Shown: positions 16,241 to 25,726, counted from the stretch's first letter. The stretch is DNA of 64,000 nt from Paracoccus aestuarii (GCF_028553885.1 NZ_CP067169.1:310001-374000); one strand, 5' to 3'. Numbers and translations are program-made. Notes: generated by a model not told the origin, from the letters alone.

Positions 16241-17053
16241 ATGGAGGCGCCGCGCTATCAGGGATTCGAGCTGGATGCCGAGACGGCGCTAGCGCTCTTG
16301 GACTGGCAGATCGAGATGGGCGCGGACCTGCCGGTGCTGGACGCCCCCCTGGACCGGTTCGAGCTGCCCGCGCGCAGCCCCGCCGCGGCGCCCGCCCCGG
16401 AACCCGCCCCCGCGCTGGCCTTGGGCGCCGAGGGCGACCTGGCCGCCCGCCTGGCCGAGGCCGAGGGGCTGGCCGCCGCCGCCGCCAGCCTGGCCGACCT
16501 GGCCGCTGCGCAGGAGGGTTTCGACGGGCTGGACCTGAAGAAGGGCGCGCGGAATTTCTGCTTCGCCGATGGCGATCCCCGCGCCCGCATCCTGATCCTG
16601 GGCGAGGCGCCCGGCGACGAGGAGGACCGCCAGGGCCGCCCCTTTGTCGGCCGCGCGGGCCAGATGCTGGACCGCATGTTCGGCGCGATCGGGCTGGCGC
16701 GGGATGCGGTGGATGCGGAACGCGGGCTCTATATCACCAATGTCCTGCCGTGGCGCCCGCCCGGCAATCGCGACCCCGAGCCCGATGAAATTGCCGTGAG
16801 CCTGCCCTTTCTGCGCCGCCATGTCGAGCTGGCCGATCCGCAGATCATCGTGCTGATGGGCAACATCGCCTGCCAGGCCGCGATCGAGCGGCGCGGCATC
16901 CTGCGCCTGCGCGGCCAATGGGTGCAGGCCTTCGGCCGTCCGGCCATCCCCATGACCCACCCCGCCTATCTGCTGCGCAACCCGCCCGCCAAGCGCGATG
17001 CCTGGGCGGACCTTCTGTCGCTGGCCGACCGGCTGGAATCGCTTTCCGTTTAG
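16241..17053 (+). CDS. Uracil-DNA glycosylase, family 4-like, lacking Fe-S cysteines
   Basis: Removes uracil from DNA as the first step of base-excision repair. 270 residues: an Ala/Pro-rich N-terminal third, then the family 4 core with motif A GEAPGDEEDRQGRPFVGRAG (about 125-144), NVLPWRPPGNRDPEPDEI, and MTHPAYLLRNPPAKRDAWADL with the catalytic-loop His. The usual CxxC before motif A, the Cys in the KCRPPGNR motif (here PWRPPGNR) and the next Cys are all absent, so the [4Fe-4S] cluster of classical family 4 enzymes is probably missing. Only two Cys are present, in FCFADG and IACQAA. It lies four bases after petR. Confidence 0.85.
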   Translation: MEAPRYQGFELDAETALALLDWQIEMGADLPVLDAPLDRFELPARSPAAAPAPEPAPALALGAEGDLAARLAEAEGLAAAAASLADLAAAQEGFDGLDLKKGARNFCFADGDPRARILILGEAPGDEEDRQGRPFVGRAGQMLDRMFGAIGLARDAVDAERGLYITNVLPWRPPGNRDPEPDEIAVSLPFLRRHVELADPQIIVLMGNIACQAAIERRGILRLRGQWVQAFGRPAIPMTHPAYLLRNPPAKRDAWADLLSLADRLESLSV

Positions 17054-17107
17054 GTTCCGTTTCCCCATCATGGTCTAAGCCGGCCATCCCAAGATGGACC
17101 TGATGCC

Positions 17108-18451
17108 ATGCGCTTTCTGACCCGCAGCCTGCTGGGGCTGTTCCTGACCTTCCTGACATTGGCCCTGCTGTTTCTGGCGGGGTTCCAGCTCGTCCAGGCG
17201 ATGCAGGGGCGCGGCGAGGGCGCGGGCCGCGCCCGGCCCGCGGGCGAACAGGTCTATGCCGCGCGGCTGGTCGCGGTCCAGGCCGACGTGATCCGGCCCG
17301 AATTGCAGGTCTTCGGCCAGGTCCGGTCGCGGCGCGAATTGCAGCTGCGGGCGGGCGCGGCCGGGCGGATCGTCCAGCTGGACCCCGCCCTGCAGGAGGG
17401 CGGCACCGTCGTCGCGGGCCAGCTGCTGGCACGGATCGACCCGGCGGCGGCCCAGGCCGCGCTGGACAGCCGCCAGGCCGAACGCGACGATGCCCAAGGC
17501 ACGCTGCGCGATGCGGTGCGGCGGGTGGACATCGCCGATCAGGACGTGGCCGCCGCCGAACGCCAGGCCCAGCTGCGCGAGGCCGCGCTGGACCGCCAGA
17601 ACCAGCTGGGCGACCGGGGCCTGGGCACCACGCTGGACCGCGAGACGGCCGAGCTGGCCGCTTCATCGGCCCAGCAGACCCTGATCGCCAGCCGCGCCGC
17701 CCGCGCGGATGCCGAAAGCGCCGTCACCGCCGCCGAGAACGCCCTGCGCCGGGCCGAGATCGCCCTGGCCGAGGCCCGCCGCGCCCTGACCGATACCGAG
17801 ATTCGCGCGGGCTTCGACGGCCGCGTCACCGGCGTCACCGTGGTCGAGGGCGCGCTGGTCGGCGTGAACGAACAACTGGCCACCATCGTCGATCCCGCCG
17901 CGCTGGAGGTCCAGATCCCCCTGTCGCTGGACCAGTTCGCGCGCCTGCTGGACGATGCGGGCGCGCTGATCGCCCAGGATATCCGGGTGATGCTGCCCGG
18001 CGCGGGCGGGGTGATGCAGGTCGGCGCCCGGCTGGACCGGGCCGCCGCATCGGTGGCCGAAGGGGGCGCGGGCCGTGTCGTCTATGGCGCGATCACCGAT
18101 GGCGGCGCGCTGCTGCGCCCGGGCGATTTCGTCAGCCTGGCCATTCCCGAACCGCCGTTGGAGGGGGTGGCGATGCTGCCCGCGACGGCGGTGGGATCGG
18201 ACGGCACCGTGCTGGCCGCCGATGCCGAGGGCCGCCTGACCGCGCTGCCCGCGCAGGTGCTGCGCCGTCAGGGCGATCAGGTGATCATCCGCGTCTCCGA
18301 CGCACTGGACGGCGCGCGGATCGTGGCCGAACGCGCGCCCCAGCTGGGCACCGGCATCCGCATCCGCGAGATCGGCCAGGACGAGGCCGCGACCGGCACC
18401 GCCCCGCGGGCCGAGACGGTCGCCGCGCCTGCGGGCCCCGATCATGGCTGA
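17108..18451 (+). CDS. RND efflux system periplasmic adaptor (MFP) subunit
   Basis: Membrane-fusion protein linking an RND pump to an outer-membrane channel. 447 residues. N-terminal membrane anchor (LLGLFLTFLTLALLFLAGFQLV), lipoyl half-domains around LQLRAGAAGRIVQLDPALQEGGTVVAGQLLARIDP and IRAGFDGRVTGVTVVEGALVGVNEQLATIVDP, and a long alpha-helical hairpin between them with Ala/Glu/Arg heptads (about 110-225). No lipobox. It overlaps the RND gene by eight bases. No TolC-type channel is in the window. Confidence 0.92.
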   Translation: MRFLTRSLLGLFLTFLTLALLFLAGFQLVQAMQGRGEGAGRARPAGEQVYAARLVAVQADVIRPELQVFGQVRSRRELQLRAGAAGRIVQLDPALQEGGTVVAGQLLARIDPAAAQAALDSRQAERDDAQGTLRDAVRRVDIADQDVAAAERQAQLREAALDRQNQLGDRGLGTTLDRETAELAASSAQQTLIASRAARADAESAVTAAENALRRAEIALAEARRALTDTEIRAGFDGRVTGVTVVEGALVGVNEQLATIVDPAALEVQIPLSLDQFARLLDDAGALIAQDIRVMLPGAGGVMQVGARLDRAAASVAEGGAGRVVYGAITDGGALLRPGDFVSLAIPEPPLEGVAMLPATAVGSDGTVLAADAEGRLTALPAQVLRRQGDQVIIRVSDALDGARIVAERAPQLGTGIRIREIGQDEAATGTAPRAETVAAPAGPDHG

Positions 18452-21400
18452 TCGGCGGGGGATCCTGTCGCTTTTCGTGCGGCATGCGACGCTGGCCAAT
18501 CTGGTGCTGGCGGTGATGGTGGTGGCGGGGCTTTACGCCGCGCCGCGGCTGCGCGCCCAGTTCTTTCCCGACACGGTGATCCAGCAGATCCAGGTCTCGG
18601 TCCGGTGGGACGGGGCGGGGGCGGATGACGTGGACCGCTCGGTCGTGGCGGTGCTGGAACCCGCGCTGATGGGGGTCGAGGGGGTGGCCCTGACCTCCAG
18701 CCAGGCCAGCCAGGGATCGGCGCGCATCACCTTGGAATTCGAGCCGGGCTGGGACATGTCCCGCGCCGTGGGCGAGGTCGAGACCGCCGTCGCGGGCGCG
18801 GGCAACCTGCCCGACGGGGCCGAGACGCCCGAGGTCAGCCGCCGCGCCTGGCGCGACCAGGTGGCCGATGTGGTGATCGCGGGGCCGGTGGGCCTGGACC
18901 AGCTGGGGCGGATCGCGGATGATCTGACCAACAGGCTTTACGCCCGCGGCGTCACGCGGCTGTCGGTGGCGGGCATGGCCGCCCCTGAGACGCTGGTGGA
19001 GCTGGGCATGGCCGATATGGTGCGCCATGACGTGACGCTGGACCAGATCGCACAGGTCATCGCGGCGGCCTCGGCCCCGATCCCGGCGGGGGACGTGGCC
19101 TCCGGCACCTCGCGCGTGCGGACCGGCGGCCAGGCCCGCAGCCCGGCCGAGATCGGCGCGCTGGTCCTGCGCGCCCAGCCCGATGGCAGCCTGCTGACCC
19201 TGTCAGACGTGGCGCGGATCAGCGATACAGGCATCGACCGGGGCGTGGCCTATTTCAGCGGCACCGACCCGGCGCTGGTGATATCCGTCCAGCGCAGCGC
19301 CTCGGGCGATGCGATCGGCCTGCAGCGCGAGGTCGAGGAGGCGGTGGCCCAGATGACGCCCTCGCTGCCGCAGGGGGTCACGGCGGAACTGGTGCGCACG
19401 CGGGCCGAACAGATCTCGGCCCGGCTGGCGCTGCTTCTGGACAATGCGATCCTGGGGCTGGCGCTGGTGGTGGGGCTGCTGTTCCTGTTCCTGAACGCGC
19501 GCACGGCGATCTGGGTCGCGGCGGGGATCCCGGCGGCGCTGCTGGCGGCGGTGGCGCTGATGTATGCGGCGGGGATGACGCTGAACATGATCTCGCTGTT
19601 CGCGCTGATCCTGACCTTGGGGATCATCGTCGACGACGCGATCGTGGTGGGCGAACACGCCGATTTCCGCGCCCGCAAGCTGGGCGAGCCCCCCAAGGTC
19701 GCCGCCGAGCGCGCCGCCGCCCGCATGGCATCCCCGGTCATCGCATCGACCCTGACCACGATCATCGCCTTCGGCGGGCTGGTCCTGATCGGCGGGCGCT
19801 TCGGCACGATGGTGGCCGACATCCCGCTGACGGTGATCCTGGTGCTGGCGGCCTCGCTGGTGGAATGTTTCCTGATCCTGCCCAATCACATGGCCCATGC
19901 CTTGGCGCATCGGGCGCGGGATGCCTGGTATGACCGGCCCTCGATCGTGGTGAACCGGATGCTGGACCGCTTCGTGGCGCGCGTGCTGCGGCCGCTGACG
20001 CGGCTGGTGCTGGTCGCGCGCTATCCGGTGCTGGCGCTGCTGATGGTGGCGTTTTCATGGGCCTCGGTCCAGCTGATGACGGGGGCGGTGCCGTGGCGGT
20101 TCTTCGACGCGCCCGAACAGGGCAGCGTGACCGGCAATGTCGCCATGCTGGAGGGTGCGGACCGCGCGGATACGCTGCGCGTTATGGGGCTGGTCCAGGA
20201 CGCCGTGGCGGGCGTCGCCGCGCGATACCAGGACGAATACGGCATCAACCCGGTGACCCATGTCCTGGCCCAGGTCGGCGGCAATGCCGGGCGCCCCCTG
20301 CCGGGGGCCGAGACCAAGGATGCCGACCTGCTGGGCGCCATCCAGATCGAGCTGATCGACCCGGATTTCCGCCCCTATTCCAGCTTTGAATTCGTGTCGG
20401 CCCTGCAGGAGGCGATGCCCGCCGATCCGCGGCTGGAGACGGTCAGCTTTCGTGGGGGGCGGTCGGGGCCGGGGGGCGATGCGATCTCGGTCCGGATGTC
20501 GGGGGCGGGGGCGCAGCAGCTGAAGGCCGCCGCCGAGGCGCTGAAGGCCCGGCTGGCCGAGGCGCCCGAGGTCTCGGCGCTGGAGGACAGCCTGGATTAC
20601 GACAAGGACGAACAGGCCCTGCGCCTGACGCCCCAAGGCGAGGCCCTGGGCTTCACCACCGACGCGCTGGCCCGCGACCTGCGCCAGCGGTTGGGCGGGA
20701 TCGAGGCCGCGACCTGGCCCGAAGGCCCCCGCACCGGCGCCGTCACCGTCCGCCTGGACGAGGATGACCGCCGCGACGATTTCCTGGACCGGATGCTGAT
20801 GCGCAGCCCGTCCGGCACCTGGGTGCCCTTGGCCGATATCGTGACCGTGTCGTCCGAGGCCGGGTTCTCGGTCGTGCGGCGCGAGAACGGCGAGCGGGTG
20901 ATCACGGTCACCGGCGACATATCGGGCGATGATCCGGCGCGGGCGGCGGCGATCACCGCCGATCTGCAGACCCGCCTGCTGCCCCAGATCGCCGCCGAAT
21001 TCGGCATCACCTATGAGGAGACGGGCCTCGCCCAGCAGGAACGCGAATTCCTGGGCGAGGCGCTGACGGGCTTCGCGCTGGCCCTGACCGGGATCTACAT
21101 GGTGCTGGCCTGGATCTTCGCCAGCTGGTCGCGGCCCTTGGTGGTGATGTCGGTCATCCCCTTCGGCATCATCGGGGCGGTCTGGGGCCATGCGGCCTGG
21201 GGCCTGCCGATGAGCCTGTTTTCCGTCGTCGGCCTGATCGGCATGTCGGGGATCATCATCAACGATTCCATCGTGCTGATCTCGACCGTGGATGATTATG
21301 CCCGCACGCGCGGGCTGCGCCCGGCGATCATGGATGCGGTGGCCGACCGGTTCCGGCCGGTGCTGCTGACCACGGCGACGACGGTGCTGGGGCTGACGCC

Positions 21401-21797
21401 GCTGCTCTATGAACGGTCGTCGCAGGCGCTGTTCCTGATGCCGACGGTGGTGACGCTGGCCTTCGGGCTGGCCTTCGGGATGGTGCTGGTGCTGATCGTG
21501 GTGCCCGCCGTGCTGGCGGTGGGGTCGGATCTGGGCCGGGCGCGCCGGGCCTTTCGCCGCAGCCTGCGCAAGGGGCGCATCCGTCGTCCGATGCAGGGGG
21601 TGGCCTTGGCCGCGGGGGTGGCGATGCTGGTCGTGATGGGGCCGGTGACGCTGGCCCCGGCGATGGGGCTGGCGCTGCCCGCATGGCTGCCGGTGGCGGC
21701 ATCGGCGGGGGCGGCGCTGGCGGTCTTCGCCGCCCTGCTGGCGGCGATCCTGGTCGTGGCGGGGCTGATCCTGGGACGTTCAGTCCGCGCAGCCTGA
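18444..21797 (+). CDS. RND multidrug efflux permease
   Basis: Proton-driven inner-membrane pump of the HAE1-type RND family. 1117 residues. The N-terminal helix carries LFVRHATLANLVLAVMVVAGLYAAPRLRAQFFP, the central membrane block has ISLFALILTLGIIVDDAIVVGEHADF with the two proton-relay Asp residues, and the second block has LPMSLFSVVGLIGMSGIIINDSIVLISTVDDYARTRG. The last roughly 80 residues (from about RRPMQGVALAAG) add a hydrophobic extension with two further predicted membrane segments, longer than the usual 1030-1050 residues. The 3' end overlaps the convergent dsbD-like gene by 18 bp. Substrate unknown. Confidence 0.93.
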   Translation: MADRRGILSLFVRHATLANLVLAVMVVAGLYAAPRLRAQFFPDTVIQQIQVSVRWDGAGADDVDRSVVAVLEPALMGVEGVALTSSQASQGSARITLEFEPGWDMSRAVGEVETAVAGAGNLPDGAETPEVSRRAWRDQVADVVIAGPVGLDQLGRIADDLTNRLYARGVTRLSVAGMAAPETLVELGMADMVRHDVTLDQIAQVIAAASAPIPAGDVASGTSRVRTGGQARSPAEIGALVLRAQPDGSLLTLSDVARISDTGIDRGVAYFSGTDPALVISVQRSASGDAIGLQREVEEAVAQMTPSLPQGVTAELVRTRAEQISARLALLLDNAILGLALVVGLLFLFLNARTAIWVAAGIPAALLAAVALMYAAGMTLNMISLFALILTLGIIVDDAIVVGEHADFRARKLGEPPKVAAERAAARMASPVIASTLTTIIAFGGLVLIGGRFGTMVADIPLTVILVLAASLVECFLILPNHMAHALAHRARDAWYDRPSIVVNRMLDRFVARVLRPLTRLVLVARYPVLALLMVAFSWASVQLMTGAVPWRFFDAPEQGSVTGNVAMLEGADRADTLRVMGLVQDAVAGVAARYQDEYGINPVTHVLAQVGGNAGRPLPGAETKDADLLGAIQIELIDPDFRPYSSFEFVSALQEAMPADPRLETVSFRGGRSGPGGDAISVRMSGAGAQQLKAAAEALKARLAEAPEVSALEDSLDYDKDEQALRLTPQGEALGFTTDALARDLRQRLGGIEAATWPEGPRTGAVTVRLDEDDRRDDFLDRMLMRSPSGTWVPLADIVTVSSEAGFSVVRRENGERVITVTGDISGDDPARAAAITADLQTRLLPQIAAEFGITYEETGLAQQEREFLGEALTGFALALTGIYMVLAWIFASWSRPLVVMSVIPFGIIGAVWGHAAWGLPMSLFSVVGLIGMSGIIINDSIVLISTVDDYARTRGLRPAIMDAVADRFRPVLLTTATTVLGLTPLLYERSSQALFLMPTVVTLAFGLAFGMVLVLIVVPAVLAVGSDLGRARRAFRRSLRKGRIRRPMQGVALAAGVAMLVVMGPVTLAPAMGLALPAWLPVAASAGAALAVFAALLAAILVVAGLILGRSVRAA

Positions 21798-22565
21798 CTG
21801 TTCCGTGGCCCCGTCCTCGGCGATCACCGTCAGCCGCAGGGCCTGCGGGTCCAGATCGAAGGGGCCGCCTTCGGGGCCAACCATGTCCACCCGGGCCACC
21901 GGACCGTCCGGGCCGGGATGGATCTCCGCGCCCGAGACCCAGATCTCGGGGCGGTCGTCCAGCTCGATCGCGGCCAGCGTCACCTGGGGGACGGGCAGGG
22001 TCATGGTGACCTGCATCCCGTCGGCGATGGGGGCGATGGTGCAGGCGGGCCCATCCTCCAGCCGCTGCGGCTCCAAGGCCAGGGCCTCCAGGATGGCGGG
22101 GTCGGGCTGCGGGGCCGGGGGCGGGGCGACGAGGTCCAGATGGGCGGGCACGCAGATGGATTCGCACAGCCCCAGGCTGACCTGCAGCGCCAGGTCGATG
22201 GGCTGGTCGGGATCGGCGGGCAGGGCGGTGAAGGGCAGGACCAGGCGGTCGTGATAGCCCATCTCCAGCACCGCGCCGGACCGGATCGCCTGCGGGGCGG
22301 GCCAGTGCAGCCGGGCGTGATCCAGGTTCGCCGACCCCTCCCACGCGAAATGCGGCGGCAGGCCGGTATCGCCGGGGCTGCGCCAATAGGTCTTCCAGCC
22401 GGGCTCCAGCACCAGCTCCAGCGCGGCGATGCGCCCGCCGTCATCACCGGTCCAGCCCGGCAGCAGCCGCGCCGAGGCCAGCCCCGGCGGCAGATCGGCC
22501 AGCGCGGGCAAGGGCAGGATCAGGGCGGCGATCAGGGGCGCGGAGAGGCGGTTCGGATGGGTCAT
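21780..22565 (-). CDS. DsbD N-terminal domain-like thiol:disulfide interchange protein
   Basis: Periplasmic protein of 261 residues similar to the N-terminal domain of DsbD/ScsB, which passes electrons to periplasmic disulfide substrates. A signal peptide is visible (LSAPLIAALILPLPALA then DLPP). The domain shows GWKTYWRSPGDTGLPPHFAWEGSANLDHARLHWPAP and VSLGLCESICVPAHLDLVAP, typical of this family. The membrane and thioredoxin-like parts of DsbD are absent, so it would need a partner encoded elsewhere. A further Cys pair is in GPACTI and the C-terminal SGCAD. Confidence 0.85.
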   Translation of the reverse strand: MTHPNRLSAPLIAALILPLPALADLPPGLASARLLPGWTGDDGGRIAALELVLEPGWKTYWRSPGDTGLPPHFAWEGSANLDHARLHWPAPQAIRSGAVLEMGYHDRLVLPFTALPADPDQPIDLALQVSLGLCESICVPAHLDLVAPPPAPQPDPAILEALALEPQRLEDGPACTIAPIADGMQVTMTLPVPQVTLAAIELDDRPEIWVSGAEIHPGPDGPVARVDMVGPEGGPFDLDPQALRLTVIAEDGATEQSGCAD

Positions 22566-22668
22566 GGCCCAGCCATAGCGGGGGGCGCCGCCGGGGGGGA
22601 AGTCACAAATCCGCGCAAGGCTTGCAACATGGCCCCCGGCACACGATCTTTTCAGAAAAGGAGCGACG

Positions 22669-23268
22669 ATGACACCCACCCCGCAGACCGGACTGGACGG
22701 CCCCCCGCAGAACCTGACCGGCAAGATCCTGATCGCCATGCCCGGCATGGCCGACCCCCGGTTCGAGCGGTCGGTCGTGCTGGTCTGCGCCCATTCCGAC
22801 GAGGGGGCGATGGGCCTGGTGCTGAACCGGCCCCTGCCCGAGATCGGCTTTGACGAGCTGCTGGACCAGCTGGGCATCGAGGCGGCGGATGACGCGCGCC
22901 GGATCGAGGTGCGCTTCGGCGGCCCGGTCGAGCCGGGGCGCGGATTTGTGCTGCACCGCGTCGCCGCCCATGGCGAGGACCCGGAGGGGCGGCTGCGCAT
23001 CGGCCAGGCCCTGGCGATGACCACGACCCGCGACATCCTGATGGAGCTGGCCCAGGGGCAGGGGCCCGACCCGGCGGTGCTGGCCCTGGGCTATGCCGGA
23101 TGGGGGCCGGGCCAGCTGGAGGGCGAGATGCTGGCCAATGGCTGGCTGACGGGCGAGGGCGCGGATGAGCTGATCTTCGATGCCAGCCATGACGACAAGT
23201 GGCAGCGCGCGCTGCGCATTCAAGGGATCGACCCGTCCCTGCTGTCGGGCGAGGCCGGCCACGCCTGA
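22669..23268 (+). CDS. yqgE: YqgE/AlgH family protein (UPF0301)
   Basis: Cytoplasmic protein of 199 residues of unknown biochemical role. It shows the complete family pattern: LTGKILIAMPGMADPRFERSVVLVCAHSDEGAMGLVLNRP near the N-terminus, RFGGPVEPGRGFVLHR in the middle and ALGYAGWGPGQLEGEMLANGWL near residue 140. In other bacteria the family has been linked to transcription or redox control but no activity is firmly known. AAAAGGAG precedes the ATG. Confidence 0.95.
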   Translation: MTPTPQTGLDGPPQNLTGKILIAMPGMADPRFERSVVLVCAHSDEGAMGLVLNRPLPEIGFDELLDQLGIEAADDARRIEVRFGGPVEPGRGFVLHRVAAHGEDPEGRLRIGQALAMTTTRDILMELAQGQGPDPAVLALGYAGWGPGQLEGEMLANGWLTGEGADELIFDASHDDKWQRALRIQGIDPSLLSGEAGHA

Positions 23269-23283
23269 ATTGCGTCCCGCGAC

Positions 23284-23309
23284 GGCCGGGGGGTTCCCAC
23301 CCCCCGGCC
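23284..23309. terminator. Perfect 10-bp hairpin between yqgE and map
   Basis: GGCCGGGGGG (23284-23293) pairs with CCCCCCGGCC (23300-23309) around a six-base loop TTCCCA. It lies between convergent genes and can terminate from both sides. Confidence 0.6.
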
Positions 23310-23329
23310 CCCCCGGGCGCCGGTCCCTG

Positions 23330-24127
23330 TCAGGACAGGTCGGGGAAGAACCGGTCCGAGGGGGTGAAGATCTCGCATCCGTCGGCGGTCACGCCGATCG
23401 AATGTTCGAACTGGGCCGACAGCGACTTGTCCCGCGTCACCGCCGTCCAGTCATCGGCCAGGACCTTGGTTTCCGGGCGGCCGAGGTTGATCATCGGCTC
23501 GATGGTGAAGAACATGCCCTCCTCCAGCACGGCGCCCTTTCCGGGGCGGCCGAAATGCAGGACGTTCGGCGGCGCGTGGAACACCCGCCCGATGCCGTGG
23601 CCGCAGAAGTCGCGCACCACCGACATGCGCCGATCCTCGGCATAGGTCTGGATCGCGGCGCCGATATCGCCGAAGGTCGCGCCGGGGCGCACGGCCTCGA
23701 TCCCCTTCATCAGCGCGTCATGGGTCACCTGCAGCAGGCGCTGCGCCTTGAGCGGCGCGCGGCCCGCGACATACATGCGGCTGGTATCGCCGAACCAACC
23801 ATCCACGATCACCGTCACGTCAATGTTCAGGATGTCGCCATCCTTCAGCACCTTGTCGCCCGGGATGCCGTGGCAGACCACGTGGTTGACGCTGATGCAG
23901 CTGGCATGCTGATATCCGCGATAGCCGATCGTGGCCGAGGTCGCGCCCAGTTCGGCCACCCGGTCGCGGATGAAATCGTCCAGCGCGCCGGTCGTGACGC
24001 CGGGCGCGACCATCGGTCCCACCTCGTCCAGGATCCGCGCCGCCACGGCCCCGGCCGCTCGCATTCCGGCGAAATCGCCCGGCATGTGCAGGCGGATGCC
24101 CTCTTTCGTGATACGGCCTTCGTCCAT
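23330..24127 (-). CDS. map: Methionine aminopeptidase, type I
   Basis: Removes the N-terminal Met from nascent proteins; dinuclear metal enzyme in the cytosol. 265 residues. Metal and catalytic residues are in VNHVVCHGIPGDKVL (His), LNIDVTVIVDGWFGDTSRMY (two Asp), DFCGHGIGRVFHAPPNV (His), FFTIEPMINLG (Glu) and SAQFEHSIGVT (His/Glu). All expected ligands are present. It is a single gene here, divergent from the CinA/MoaB-like gene. Confidence 0.96.
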   Translation of the reverse strand: MDEGRITKEGIRLHMPGDFAGMRAAGAVAARILDEVGPMVAPGVTTGALDDFIRDRVAELGATSATIGYRGYQHASCISVNHVVCHGIPGDKVLKDGDILNIDVTVIVDGWFGDTSRMYVAGRAPLKAQRLLQVTHDALMKGIEAVRPGATFGDIGAAIQTYAEDRRMSVVRDFCGHGIGRVFHAPPNVLHFGRPGKGAVLEEGMFFTIEPMINLGRPETKVLADDWTAVTRDKSLSAQFEHSIGVTADGCEIFTPSDRFFPDLS

Positions 24128-24229
24128 CGCTGATCCTTTCTGTCTGCCGCCCTAGATAGAGGCGCGCGCCCACTTGTTCCAGCCCCGCCGGCGGGCATAG
24201 ATGAGGCGCCACACCCAAGGGAGAGCCCC

Positions 24230-24970
24230 ATGCAGTCCGACAACCCCACAGCCGCCATCCTGGTCATCGGCGACGAGATCCTGTCGGGCCGCACCCGCGA
24301 GGGAAACGCCCATCACCTGGCCCAGGTGCTGACCGCCACCGGCATCGACCTGCGCGAGATCCGCGTCGTCTCGGACGATCACGACCATATCGTGGGGGCG
24401 ATCCGGGCGCTGGACGGGACCTTGGGGGGCAGCTGCGATCTGCTGTTCACCTCGGGCGGGATCGGGCCCACCCATGACGACATCACCGCCGATGCCGTGG
24501 CCGCAGCCCATGGCACCACGGTCGAGGTCCACGCCACCGCCCGCGCCCTGCTGGCCGACCGCTGCGACCGCATGGGGGTCGAACTGAACGAGAACCGCCT
24601 GCGCATGGCCCGCATCCCCGTGGGTGCCACGCTGATCGACAATGCCGTCTCGGCCGCGCCCGGCTTTTCCATTGGCGCGACCCATGTGATGGCGGGCGTC
24701 CCCGAGGTCTTCCGCGCCATGGTCGCCTGGCTGATCCCGCAGCTGCCCGTGGGCCGCCCGGTCCGGTCGCTGACCGTCGAGGTGCGCCGCGGCGAAAGCG
24801 AGGTGGCCGAGGATCTGAAGGCCATCGCCGCCGATTATGCCGACCTGTCGCTTGGATCCTATCCCTTCCGCGACGATACGGGCTGGGGCACGAACCTGGT
24901 CGTGCGGGGCCTTGATGCCGCCCGCGTCGATCAGGCCATGGCCGCGCTGCGCACGCGCATCGGGCTGTGA
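24230..24970 (+). CDS. Competence/damage-inducible protein A-like, MoaB/Mog fold
   Basis: Single-domain protein of 246 residues with the molybdopterin-binding fold of MoaB/MogA and of the CinA N-terminal domain. Key stretches: AAILVIGDEILSGRTREGNAHHLAQVL, LLFTSGGIGPTHDDITADAVAAAHG (the GGxGPxxDD motif) and ARIPVGATLIDNAVSAAPGFSIGATHVMAGVPEVFRAM. The CinA C-terminal amidohydrolase domain is absent. It may act on an ADP-ribose type substrate or on molybdopterin; the sequence does not decide. It overlaps the acetyltransferase gene by four bases. Confidence 0.9.
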   Translation: MQSDNPTAAILVIGDEILSGRTREGNAHHLAQVLTATGIDLREIRVVSDDHDHIVGAIRALDGTLGGSCDLLFTSGGIGPTHDDITADAVAAAHGTTVEVHATARALLADRCDRMGVELNENRLRMARIPVGATLIDNAVSAAPGFSIGATHVMAGVPEVFRAMVAWLIPQLPVGRPVRSLTVEVRRGESEVAEDLKAIAADYADLSLGSYPFRDDTGWGTNLVVRGLDAARVDQAMAALRTRIGL

Positions 24971-25686
24971 GGCCCGACCCCGCCCTGGCCGCGGCCTTCG
25001 AGGCGACCTGGCCCGCATCGCAGACCATCCGCTGCGGCGGCTTCTTGGTCGGGCGCGGCGCGGGGGCGGGCGAGCGTGTCAGCTCGGCCGTGGCGGTCGG
25101 GCCGTGGACGGATGCCGATATCGACGCCGCCTGCGCGCAGCATGCCGCATGGGGCCAGCCGCCGCTGTTCCGGGTCTGGGGCGACGATGCCGCGCTGATC
25201 GGCGCCCTTCGCGCCCGCGGCATGCGCGCCCATACCCCCACCATGGTCATGGAGGCGCCGATGGAGGCGCTGACCGACCGCGCCCTGCCGCCCGTCACCG
25301 CTTTCGCCATCTGGCCGCCCTTGGCGATCCAGCGCCAGATCTGGGCCGCGGGCGGCATCACCCCCGCCCGTCAGGTCGTGTTCGACAGCGCGCCCCACCC
25401 CAAGGCCGCGCTGCTGGGCCGCATCCGCGACCGGGCCGCCGGGGCGGGCTTCGTGGCCATCCACGGCCCCGTCGCGATGATCCATGCCGTCGAGGTCCTG
25501 CCCGCCTATCGCCGCCAAGGCCTGGCCGGCTGGATGATGCGCCAGGCCGCCTTCTGGGCCCGCGATCACGGCGCCACGCGCATCGCCCTGGCCGTGGCCG
25601 AGGCGAACGGCCCCGCGCAGGCCGTCTATGCGGGCCTGGGCTTCACCGCGGCAGGCCGCTACGCCTATCACGCCCCCGACGCCTGA
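24967..25686 (+). CDS. GNAT family N-acetyltransferase
   Basis: Acetyl-CoA-dependent transferase, 239 residues. The GNAT core is in the C-terminal third: AMIHAVEVLPAYRRQGLAGWMMRQAAFWARDHGATRIALAVAEANGPAQAVYAGLGFTAAGRYAYH, where QGLAGWM is the pyrophosphate loop. The N-terminal half has a diverged GNAT-like segment, so it may be a tandem fold. The start is GTG 24967, overlapping the previous stop as GTGA. The substrate is not evident. Confidence 0.88.
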   Translation: MRPDPALAAAFEATWPASQTIRCGGFLVGRGAGAGERVSSAVAVGPWTDADIDAACAQHAAWGQPPLFRVWGDDAALIGALRARGMRAHTPTMVMEAPMEALTDRALPPVTAFAIWPPLAIQRQIWAAGGITPARQVVFDSAPHPKAALLGRIRDRAAGAGFVAIHGPVAMIHAVEVLPAYRRQGLAGWMMRQAAFWARDHGATRIALAVAEANGPAQAVYAGLGFTAAGRYAYHAPDA

Positions 25687-25701
25687 AGGGACAGGGCGAC
25701 C

Positions 25702-25726
25702 GCGCCCGGACCGCAGGTCCGGGCGC
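25702..25726. terminator. Perfect 10-bp hairpin between GNAT gene and kynA
   Basis: GCGCCCGGAC (25702-25711) pairs with GTCCGGGCGC (25717-25726) around CGCAG. It lies between convergent genes and probably ends both the acetyltransferase transcript and the long aminobenzoate operon. Confidence 0.55.
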
